NCBI GenBank assembly: GCA_005656395.1
Contig: SRSI01000068.1
Span: 744,001 to 808,000 of the forward strand
Length of the DNA: 64,000 nt
Direction of reading: 5' to 3'
Source of the DNA: Strongyloides papillosus
Lineage: Eukaryota; Nematoda; Chromadorea; Rhabditida; Strongyloididae
The notes under the pieces are model-generated. The model was not told the origin of the DNA. It did not search any database and was given only the letters and a program-made list of their open reading frames with translations. Shown piece by piece: positions 32,514 to 40,998 of the stretch (positions within the stretch are counted from its first letter, which is position 1; each line of letters begins with the position of its first letter). The position numbers and the translations under genes were made by a program.

Positions 32514-34047
32514 ATGTCTACCAGAAAAGTCGTGAGAAAATTGGATAACAGTGGTGTTAAAACTAAGAAATCTTTTAAATCTGGTGCGGTCAATAAACCG
32601 CCTCCAAAAGAGGCAAAAAAACGTCCTCCACGTGAGAGAACTGCTACAAATGAACCACCTGCTAAAAAAAGTAATAATCCAAATATGGAACCTCTTGGAG
32701 AAAGAAAGAGTTGCAATGAGCCTACTGTAACAAATGAGGCAAAAAGAAGATTTAAGCAAAAATCACAAAAACAAATAGCTTATGAAAGAGAAAAAAGAGC
32801 ATCCATTATTGTTGCCCCAAAATTGAAAGAAAGAGTTGGAGTTAAGGTACTAGACAATGAAGATGATGAAAAAGTTCCCTATTGTTCTCACGGTAGGTTT
32901 AATTAATTTCCTTACAATCAATTAATTATATTTTCTAGGGCCGTGTCTTTTATTTGAAAAACCATTTTCTAGAGAATCATCTAACGTAGATATTTCATAT
33001 TCTTGTGCTGTCTATAGAAGTGATAAGTGTGATTATAAATTAGATATCATTGATTGGAATAAAATCAAAGATGAATACACTCCACCAGAGCATAAATGTG
33101 AACCTTTTGAATATGGGCAAGCTTCTAAAAGTTACAAAGAACTTAGTGAACAGGGGAAAGAAATATTTTTCTGCGAAACATGTTGGAAGTGCTTTAATAA
33201 ACATTCATGCCCAATGATAGGACCAATAAATTATGATCTTGTAAATAATCCTTTGGAATTTTTAGTTAATGCTATTCAAGAAAATGAGGGTGAAGCACAA
33301 TATTGGTTTAAAGATGAAACTCATGAGATTATTTACAACGGCATAAAGAAAGGTGATTTTGATGGGTTATTGTGTATTGGAACACCAACAGTTTTTCAAA
33401 AGTTAAGAACTAGAATGCGTTGTTTTTTGTTAGATGTCGATGAACGTTTCAAGTACTTTTTTGAGGCAGACGAATTTGCTCAATTTAGTATGTTGGTTAA
33501 TTATTTCTATGATCCTAAGGGAAGAGAGCAATTAGAGAATTTCTTTAGAGAAACAAGAAGACTGTTAATTCTTTGTGATCCACCATTTGCTGTTTTTATA
33601 TCAGCTCTTCAGAAATCTATTGATAAGTTGAAAGCTTTCTTCAAGGAGAAAAGTGAATATGATGATAAAGAAGTATATCAAATGTTTGTATTGCCTGTTT
33701 TTGTTGGGAAACATCTACGTGATGTAGAAATGTTAGATTACAAAGTGACTTACTCAAATCATAGAGTTTTTAATAATCCTGACCGAACAATTGTAAGACT
33801 TTTTACGGATGTTGAACAAGCAAATTTTGAGTTGCCAGAGCCATATTATAGATTTTGTTCAGAGTGCAATCGTTATGTTGTTTCAACGAATGAGCATTGT
33901 GATGTTTGTGAGAAATGTCCTTCAAAGGATGGATCTACATATAAGCACTGTTTCACCTGTGAAAGATGTGTGAAGCCAAAATATGTACATTGCAAAAGAT
34001 GTAAATGTTGCCATCTTCCTGGAAGATGCAACCCTAAACCTCAATAA
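32514..34047 (+). CDS. ZCCHC4-type rRNA N6-adenosine methyltransferase
   Basis: Orthologue of ZCCHC4, the methyltransferase that places m6A on large-subunit rRNA. Exons 32514-32892 and 32939-34047 (46-nt intron, codon split 1+2), 495 aa. Order: a basic disordered N-terminus (about 100 aa); a GRF-type zinc finger (VPYCSHGPCLLFEKP through SYSCAVYRSDKCDYKL); a Rossmann methyltransferase domain with FLLDVDERFKYFF and the catalytic DPPF in LILCDPPFAVFI; and a C-terminal Cys-rich region (YRFCSECNRYVVSTNEHC onward, ending KRCKCCHLPGRC) matching the ZCCHC4 CCHC/DHHC-like module. All key motifs are intact. Confidence 0.93.
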
Positions 34048-34530
34048 TCTTGTTTTTAATATTTTATTGTTTTTGTTATTTGTTTAAAATTGTGTTATAG
34101 ATAAATCCTTTATTTTAATAGTTACGTTAATACGGAATACTCCTACTCTAAACTTAATTTTTACTGTTTCTTATTTCCGATGACTACCTAATTCCTCACA
34201 ATTACTTATGTAATAGAACGTAAAGTTGGTAAAAAAGCTTATATTTATTTTTAAAATTTGTAAGTTGTGCCAAGTTTCAATTACTATAGTAAAATAAAAT
34301 TCAACATATGGTAAATTTGGCTTTGCACTTATAAAAGGAAGTGATAGAATACTTTTTAAGTATATTATAATATTTATTTAAAAAGGTGTCATTTAATCGT
34401 CTGAAAAGTCCAGTAAATGTATTATGGCAGAACGGCGGAATCATCTTCTATTTCTTTTCATTTTTTGTAGTAAATTTTAATAAGTGAAATGAATGACTTC
34501 AATGGGTTAACAGCGAAGTTAAATACAACA
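34048..34530. other. convergent intergenic region
   Basis: 3' flanks of ZCCHC4 (plus) and AP-2 sigma (minus). No exon, repeat or RNA gene recognised. Confidence 0.5.
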
Positions 34531-34996
34531 CTACTCTAAAGTAGTTAACATCAGTAACTGCTTCAAAACCTTTGTTTGTGATGTTTCTCTTATCTCTCCA
34601 GCGAGAAACATTTCATCCACAACGGCATAAACTTTATAAAAGTTGAATACAAGATCTAGCTCGCAAACGTTATGAAAATATTCATTAAGCACTTCAACAA
34701 AATTATGTATGGCTTCAAGATAATACAAATTGTTATCAGTAATATCGACACAGAAACAGAAATATAGACCAGCATATCGTCTATAGACAATTTTAAAATT
34801 TCGGAACTAAAAAAATAGTAAGAATAAGAACTTATTCAATTACCTCAACAAAATTTGTGTGTTTAGCATCACGAACTGTTACGACGGCATGTACCTCCTC
34901 AATAAGTTTTTGCTTCTCATCGTCATCAAAATGCATGTACCATTTTGCAAGTCTAGTTTTGCCAGCTCGATTTTGAATTAATATAAAACGAATCAT
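34531..34996 (-). CDS. aps-2: AP-2 complex sigma subunit
   Basis: Small chain of the clathrin adaptor AP-2, which works at the plasma membrane in endocytosis and helps bind dileucine cargo signals. Exons 34996-34844 and 34806-34531 (37-nt intron, phase 0), exactly 142 aa as in animal AP2S1. Conserved runs: [20 protein letters not shown], then [20 protein letters not shown], and [20 protein letters not shown], ending in [11 protein letters not shown]. Nothing unusual. Confidence 0.98.
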
Positions 34997-35024
34997 TTAG
35001 AAAATAAAAATTTAATAATTATTG

Positions 35025-35231
35025 ATGTTTATTTATCCAATGCCAATACTACAAAGATTATATTTACACAATCGCGCCAAGAAAAATATTGAAGACACTT
35101 CACCAGAAATATCTGATAACAACTCCTACAGCGCTCTCTTGTCTACCATACCGTATGCACTTCCCAAAGAAATTTATATACTAAAAGTGGATTTACAAAG
35201 ATTTTTTGTCCTTTTTAATGATTTTTTATGA
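35025..35231 (+). CDS. possible small ORF beside AP-2 sigma
   Basis: 68-codon frame from ATG (MFIYPMPILQRLYLHNRAKK) ending FFVLFNDFL, starting only 28 bp from the divergent aps-2 start. Base composition is a little richer in G+C than the surrounding intergenic DNA. It might instead be 5' UTR or promoter sequence of the ribosomal protein gene downstream. No family recognised; chance is a serious alternative. Confidence 0.25.
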   Translation: MFIYPMPILQRLYLHNRAKKNIEDTSPEISDNNSYSALLSTIPYALPKEIYILKVDLQRFFVLFNDFL

Positions 35232-35407
35232 GAAAACAATTAGAAAATTTGCTTTACTATTATAATATTTATCTGTTTAAAATGTTATCTTTCATTTTTC
35301 TTATAAATTATAAAATTTAATTATTTTTTTTAACATTCAAAATTTCCGATTTTTATAATTTTTATATTATTGTTTATTAATTTTTTTGTAATTTGTAGGG
35401 TAAAAAC

Positions 35408-36016
35408 ATGGGATTTTCTTCTGCACCCATCATTATTGACGGAAAAGACCATCTTTTAGGACGTTTAGCTGCCTACGTAGCTAAAAGCCTTTTGGAAGGA
35501 CAAAAAGTTATCGTTCTCCGTTGTGAAGATCTTGTTATTTCTGGAAACTTCCACCGCTCAAAGATAAAGTATCTTGCATTCATGAACAAAAGATGTAACA
35601 TCAACCCAAATCGTGGTGCCTTCCACTATCGTGCTCCATCAAAAATTTTCCAACGTACAGTTCGTGGTATGCTTCCACACAAAACTACCCGTGGAATGAA
35701 TGCTCTTAAAAGACTTCGCGCTTACGAAGGTGTCCCACCACCATACGACAAAAAACAAAGAATGGTAGTTCCAAATGTCATCAGACACGTTGCTCTTAAA
35801 CCAACAAGAGATTACTGCCAACTCGGAAGACTCTCACATGAAGTTGGATGGCAATACAGAGATGTCGTTGCTAAGCTTGAAGCTAAAAGAAAGGTTAAAG
35901 CCGCTGCTCGTCACGTTCAAATGAAAAATTTAAACAAACTCAGAACAAAGGCAATTAAGAATACAGAATCTAAGGTTGCTGAATACAACAAGATCCTCGC
36001 TAACTACGGATTTTAA
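35408..36016 (+). CDS. rpl-16: 60S ribosomal protein uL13 (L13a)
   Basis: Ribosomal protein uL13/RPL13A of the large subunit (named rpl-16 in C. elegans). Single exon, 202 aa. Signatures: DGKDHLLGRLAAYVAKSLL, KYLAFMNKRCNINPNRGAFH, FQRTVRGMLPHKTTRGMNAL and YEGVPPPYDKKQRMVVP, with a Lys/Arg-rich C-terminal helix. Codon use favours C-ending codons (TTC, CTC, ATC, CAC), unlike its neighbours, as expected for a highly expressed gene. A tttgtag acceptor nine bases before the ATG suggests trans-splicing or a 5' UTR intron. Probable first gene of a plus-strand cluster. Confidence 0.98.
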   Translation: MGFSSAPIIIDGKDHLLGRLAAYVAKSLLEGQKVIVLRCEDLVISGNFHRSKIKYLAFMNKRCNINPNRGAFHYRAPSKIFQRTVRGMLPHKTTRGMNALKRLRAYEGVPPPYDKKQRMVVPNVIRHVALKPTRDYCQLGRLSHEVGWQYRDVVAKLEAKRKVKAAARHVQMKNLNKLRTKAIKNTESKVAEYNKILANYGF

Positions 36017-36169
36017 TTTTGCTTTGAGTTATTGTTATTCTATGTTGATTTGTTTTGGTCGTTATAAAAACTGTTTACCAATTATTTTTTTTATAAATTT
36101 TTCTTATTAAGGTTTAACCCTTTGTATTTATAAAAAAAATTATTATTATTTTTAATATTAAAATTATAG

Positions 36170-36850
36170 ATGGATCTAAATGAGATTTTTAATAAATTAC
36201 CAAACAAAGGAATTGGTATATTACAACACTCGATTGGTGCATCACCAAATTTTTTTAATATTAAACTTGCAGAGAAATGGTTAAGGAATGGTAAAAATGT
36301 AACTTGGATATCTACACTATATACAGAAGAACAATTTAAAGTTTTAGCAGGAAAATTCGCACTACGGACAGCTTCAGATAAATTTAATTTCAAAGAGATA
36401 TCTTCATTACTTTCAGAAGAGATGATTATTTCATTTTCAAAAGAAACTTTTGTTAATATTATAAAGGAGTTCAGTCAAAAACTTAACCAAGACCAACTTA
36501 TAATTTTTGATAACATTGATTTTATTTGTGATCTTCTAAGTAGTGATTACAGAGATATTTTAACAATATTATGTGAAATTGAAAGTCATTTAAACAAATT
36601 GTATAATGGAAATATATTAGTGTGTGGTACGATATCTGAAAGGTATTGCCAAGATTACCAACCTAATTTTTATAATTTAAATTTTTATGCCAAAATTGAA
36701 GAGTACAATTCAGGTCTTGACGATAAAGTCAGTGGTAAAATTGATATTGTTTATGGAGATGAAGAGAAAGGTATTATGTATTATGATTTTTCCTATTTAG
36801 TTAAAGATCGTAGTGTAATATTTATTCCAACGGGTGTTGGCGCTGTATAA
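36170..36850 (+). CDS. elp-6: Elongator subunit ELP6
   Basis: Probable ELP6, one of the three RecA-like subunits (ELP4-6) of Elongator, needed for tRNA wobble-uridine modification. Single exon, 226 aa, slightly shorter than human ELP6. The RecA-like core lacks a Walker A lysine, as in the family: IGILQHSIGASPNFFNIKLA, then GKNVTWISTLY, the Walker B-like strand QLIIFDNIDFI, and the C-terminal VKDRSVIFIPTGVGAV, which parallels the family ending (Y-x-x-x-D-K-S-V-x-F-x-x-x-G). It starts 153 bp after rpl-16 on the same strand, with an attatag acceptor immediately before the ATG, a strong trans-splice configuration. Confidence 0.72.
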   Translation: MDLNEIFNKLPNKGIGILQHSIGASPNFFNIKLAEKWLRNGKNVTWISTLYTEEQFKVLAGKFALRTASDKFNFKEISSLLSEEMIISFSKETFVNIIKEFSQKLNQDQLIIFDNIDFICDLLSSDYRDILTILCEIESHLNKLYNGNILVCGTISERYCQDYQPNFYNLNFYAKIEEYNSGLDDKVSGKIDIVYGDEEKGIMYYDFSYLVKDRSVIFIPTGVGAV

Positions 36851-36991
36851 TGTATAAATTTTGACACATGTAAATTATTTCCACATAAACTGTTATTTGT
36901 TTTTATTATTCGGAAGGGTTACGTCTCATACATATTTTTTATTTAAATATCTTCTGTTAAAAGGAACTTTTTCTAAATTTCTAGCATAATA

Positions 36992-37500
36992 ATGTCTTTA
37001 CCGAGTGAGTTTCTAGGAACATATAAAGTCGAAAAGAGTGAAAATTTTGATGAGTACCTTCAAGCAAAAGGAATTAATTGGATACTTCGTAAATTGATTA
37101 CTTTTACTTCTGTAACAAAAGTTTTTAAAAAATCCGAAACTGATGATGAAAGATTCGATTTTTACAATTTATCCGGTAAGAAAAATACAATTAATCAAAA
37201 CGTAAAACTTGGAGAAGAATTTGAGGATGTTGGGTTAGATGGAAAGGTTCATAAAATTTGTTTTAACATTCAACCTGATAATATTTTAACAGAGAAACAT
37301 ATAAGAATTTGTGATCCCAATGATAAAGGTGAAACATATTACTATAAGAGAGATGGTGACTATCTAATTTTAGTAAGTGTCTTGCTTTATTACATATAAC
37401 TATATTTTAGGAAATGAAAAATGAAACGATTTTATGCAAAAGATTTTTTAAAAAAATTGAGGATGATTTTAATTCATTACCAAAGAAGGTCGTTTCTTAA
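36992..37500 (+). CDS. fatty-acid-binding protein, cytosolic form
   Basis: Intracellular lipid-binding protein (calycin/FABP fold). Exons 36992-37372 and 37411-37500 (38-nt intron, phase 0), 156 aa. It starts [20 protein letters not shown], the FABP first strand and helix, and lacks a signal peptide. The middle is a run of beta strands ([30 protein letters not shown]), ending [11 protein letters not shown] tttctag acceptor eight bases before the ATG suggests trans-splicing. It is the third member of the rpl-16 cluster, 141 bp after ELP6 and 170 bp before a secreted paralogue. Confidence 0.85.
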
Positions 37501-37670
37501 TAATTTTATTTGCGGTCGGTGTTTATGGTTATTTCATGCTGATAACCTTTTAACTTTAATGAAATCAAATTAACTATCATATTTGTTGATATATATAAAC
37601 ATACATTTATTTAAAGTTTTCATATAAATTTTTACTAATCATACTATTTTTATACTTTATTTAAAACATC

Positions 37671-38199
37671 ATGAAACTATTACTTACCATAGTACTCATA
37701 ATACCTATTTTTTACGCACTTGGTGTTGAGATACCTGAAAAATTCCTAGGAACATTTAAATTAGACAGAAGTGAAAATTTAGATAGTTATCTAATTGCCA
37801 AAGGTACATATTTCTAAGTTTTATGAACTATAATTTTTAATTTATTTCCTAGATATTGGTTTTTTTCAAAGAAAAATCGTTGCCTTTCTTAGTGTTTCAA
37901 AGAAGTTTTCAAAGAATACAGATGGGAGTTACAATTTTCATACCCTAACAGGAAAAAGAAATCTTCTCTACGATAACGTTGTATTAGGTAAAGAATTCGA
38001 AGGTAAAATTTTAGATGGAAGTAAAAAAATATTCAAGTACATTTATAATCCTGTTACTGAGAGTTTAGAAGAACATCAAATTGACAAGGAAAAGGAAGTG
38101 CCAGAAGAGGTTATTTTTTATACAATTGAGAATGGAATATTAGTATGGAAAAGCACGTATAATGGTGTGACATGTAAAAGATATTATAACAAAGTTTAG
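37671..38199 (+). CDS. secreted nematode fatty-acid-binding protein
   Basis: Paralogue of the preceding gene with a clear signal peptide (MKLLLTIVLIIPIFYALG). Exons 37671-37803 and 37853-38199 (49-nt intron splitting a codon 1+2), 159 aa. The mature part begins VEIPEKFLGTFKLDRSENLD, closely parallel to the cytosolic copy, followed by FABP strands (SYNFHTLTGKRNLLYDNVVL, LGKEFEGKILDG) and a C-terminal GVTCKRYYNKV. Secreted FABPs of this kind are a nematode speciality, for example in eggs and body fluid. The intron falls at the end of the first helix region, unlike in the cytosolic copy. Confidence 0.85.
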
Positions 38200-39159
38200 T
38201 TATTAAAAAATTTTCCGATTTAGTTTTTTTATTCCTTAATATAAATAATAAAAGTTTTTCTAATATGTTTTAAAACTTTTGTGAATATATGTATATATGT
38301 TTATACATTAATTGGCCACCTACTTATAAAATAAAGGTAACATTATATTAAGTTACTGTTTACCGGTTGTTTTTTAATTAATAAATTAATATAATTCTGG
38401 TAAGTTATTAATTGTTTAAAATTTTCTATTATAAATTACAGTATAAAAAATTAATAAGATTACCCTTAAATTTATTGAATTATCAAGCAATTATTAACAA
38501 GCGTCACTTACTTCAACTAATTTAAATTAGATTAAATAATTATAATTTCTAAATATAAAAAATGCTTTTTCAGTGTCTTTATCAGAACTTTAAACGTTTT
38601 CACAACTTCAAGAATATTATGTAAACTTTACAACAGGTATTCATAAACCATATATACTTTTATAGTAAAATTAATTTTTTCTTAGAAGTTTTATAACAAT
38701 TAGATGTTCTAAAGGTATGAAATTTTTATGTGAAAATCTTTTAATGTTTCATATTCCCACGTACGATGATATGTTTATTATAGTTCATTTAGTTAATATT
38801 ATATTTAGTGAAAAAATTAATTCACATGAATTTTTTAGTTGTTTTTACTAAGTTATAACAGATAAAAGTGATAAATTTAATAATTAAGTGTAATTAAAGG
38901 TGGAGTTTAAGTAAATTTATCTTTGATTAAAGGCGGAGAAATTATTTTTTTTAAAACAAGGAACTTTAATGTTAAAAAAAGATTTTTAAAATTCTTCTTA
39001 ATATTCATTAAAAAATTGTATTTAAATAGTGCTGATTACTTTTTAATATTACTTTACTTTCTTGATATTTTATAAAATAGTTTCCTTTAACTGTGAGATA
39101 AAATAACTTTTGTTGTATTAGTACTTATATTAATTATTATATAAATTTATTTCAGAACG
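38200..39159. other. gene-free AT-rich stretch
   Basis: Intergenic. No exon or repeat recognised. The 3' part, ending in a ttatttcag acceptor just before the ATG at 39160, may be promoter or 5' UTR intron. Confidence 0.5.
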
Positions 39160-39432
39160 ATGAATCCATCAACTTGTTGGATATTTTTTACTATTATTCT
39201 GTTCAGTTGTCTTACAACAATGCATTCATACTTTTTAATTCCTTATCAATTGAGATCTTTTTCAAAAGATATGGATGGAGATATTGAAAAAAATATTTAT
39301 AGACAACTTCTGGAATATTACAACCAAGAACCACCTAACTTTAGTGATAACTTTAAAAGAAGTTTTAGTTTCCTTCCTAGTAGAGGAAAAAAATTACAAG
39401 AACGTTTCAATTTCCAAGGTTCAAGAGGTTGA
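39160..39432 (+). CDS. candidate neuropeptide precursor
   Basis: 90-aa preproprotein with an N-terminal signal peptide (CWIFFTIILFSCLTTMHSYF). A spacer follows, then dibasic sites releasing two related peptides: KR before SFSFLPSRG and KK before LQERFNFQGSRG, the latter at the very C-terminus. Both peptides end in Ser-Arg-Gly with an F-x-F core, so after processing both would be C-terminally amidated -SR-amides. No known peptide family is recognised with confidence. Single exon, with a ttatttcag acceptor-like run a few bases before the ATG. Precursor class is inferred from layout only. Confidence 0.62.
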   Translation: MNPSTCWIFFTIILFSCLTTMHSYFLIPYQLRSFSKDMDGDIEKNIYRQLLEYYNQEPPNFSDNFKRSFSFLPSRGKKLQERFNFQGSRG

Positions 39433-40514
39433 TAAACTATCAAAAAGGTTTTTTTCAAAACGACAAAAAAATTAAACTGACACCTGCATGCGGTTAGAGG
39501 ACAAAATAAAATTTTTAATAATTTTCCATTAATCTTAATCTCAAAAACATTGCGACAATAATAAATAGCACATTTTATAAATTTGAACAACTATATTATT
39601 TTTTTTTGTAGAAATGGGACATTTACTGTAATAGATAAAAATTTATTAATGTATAAAATTTTTTACATATTTATTTGTTTTTAATTAGTATTTTTTTAAA
39701 TTTATGTAATGTGAAAATGAAATTGTTTACTCATAGATTGCTCAATAAAATAACACATAACGTGGGTAATTTTTAGTGTAAATGAAGGTAATTAGGGATT
39801 TAAAATGTTTTTTTAAATATTTATTTTTGTTATCAAATAAATTATTAATTTATAATTTGTTAACAAGGAATTATTATTTAAAACTGTATATGCTACATTA
39901 ATATTAATCATCACTTTCAAAATTTATCTTAAAAAATATTTTTTATTTATTTCAGGAAATAATTAAATGATTATGTTAATAATATGAAAGAATATCCATC
40001 CGACAATCATCATTAAAAAGTTTATATAAAATAATGATAATCGTTTTATATTAAATATTGTATATAACCTATAAAATGCTTTATCCTGTTTACTTAATCT
40101 TTTTAAAATAATGATATTATAATCTTACGTAATACCATTTATTAAAAAATCTTATATAATAAAAAGTTTCCTGTTAATTACATTACCATAAGAAATATAA
40201 TTCTGTAAGATAAAAAGTCATTAGAATTTTATTTTACGTCTACATAATTCGAATATAATATTAAACAAGATAAAAAAAGGTACAAAGATCATTTTAAAAA
40301 GTAAACGAAATAAGACAAAATAAGTAATCCAATAAATTAAAAACAATTCCAATATTTTAAGATGTAATTGAAAATGTTGATAATCATAACAATAAGACAA
40401 ATAGAGAAAAACAGGCAACTATAAAAGAACAATGATCAAATAAAGTCTTTTTTAGTTTTATATGCATACAATATTATCATATAATTATTATTTTTGCTAT
40501 TTTAAAGAGAAACT
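39433..40514. other. gene-free AT-rich stretch
   Basis: Intergenic. Minus-strand frames at 39318-39590 and 40221-40418 are hydrophobic accidental translations. Nothing else recognised. Confidence 0.5.
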
Positions 40515-40931
40515 ATGAGTTATAGTGAAGAAACGGCAAAGAAACTAAAACGAAGCCTTATTAAATTCAAGCCTGTTATTAATGAAATTGCTCAAAGTAT
40601 CGTAGAAAAGGAAATCAACGATATTATACAATGTAAAAAAATTAGCACACCAGAGGATATTTCTAAAATATTGAAACCTTATGTAACGGAATTATCTTTG
40701 CTGACTGAAAATAAAAATAATTTAAATAATAATGACGTTGGTTTCACGGAGTTAGCTGAAATAACTTTTAAGGAAGAAATACTGAGAACATTGATAGTAA
40801 ATTTGAGAAGAGAATTGGGAAATCTTTATATTGAAATGACACATAAAGAAAAGAATGACAAACTGTTTAAACAATCAAATACTATTAAAGTATCTATTTT
40901 CAAACATCTTAAAGAAATACTTTTTCATTGA
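40515..40931 (+). CDS. orphan helical protein
   Basis: Single-exon frame of 138 aa from ATG (MSYSEETAKKLKRSLIKFKP). It is charged and Lys/Glu/Ile/Leu-rich, with heptad-like spacing suggesting a mainly helical protein. A central low-complexity Asn stretch (ENKNNLNNNDVG) separates two helical halves; the second contains EEILRTLIVNLRRELGNLYI. An open frame this long is unlikely by chance here. It could be a small subunit of a coiled-coil complex, but no family is identified. It converges on the MAGUK gene with a 67-bp gap. Confidence 0.6.
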   Translation: MSYSEETAKKLKRSLIKFKPVINEIAQSIVEKEINDIIQCKKISTPEDISKILKPYVTELSLLTENKNNLNNNDVGFTELAEITFKEEILRTLIVNLRRELGNLYIEMTHKEKNDKLFKQSNTIKVSIFKHLKEILFH

Positions 40932-40998
40932 GAAGATATTGTTAATATATTTTATTATTTTGTTAGTTGTTAATAATAAAATAAATTTTAATTAAATA

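Noticed and set aside
32385..32759. Minus-strand open frames opposite ZCCHC4
   Set aside because: Shadows of the basic, stop-poor N-terminal coding region of ZCCHC4.
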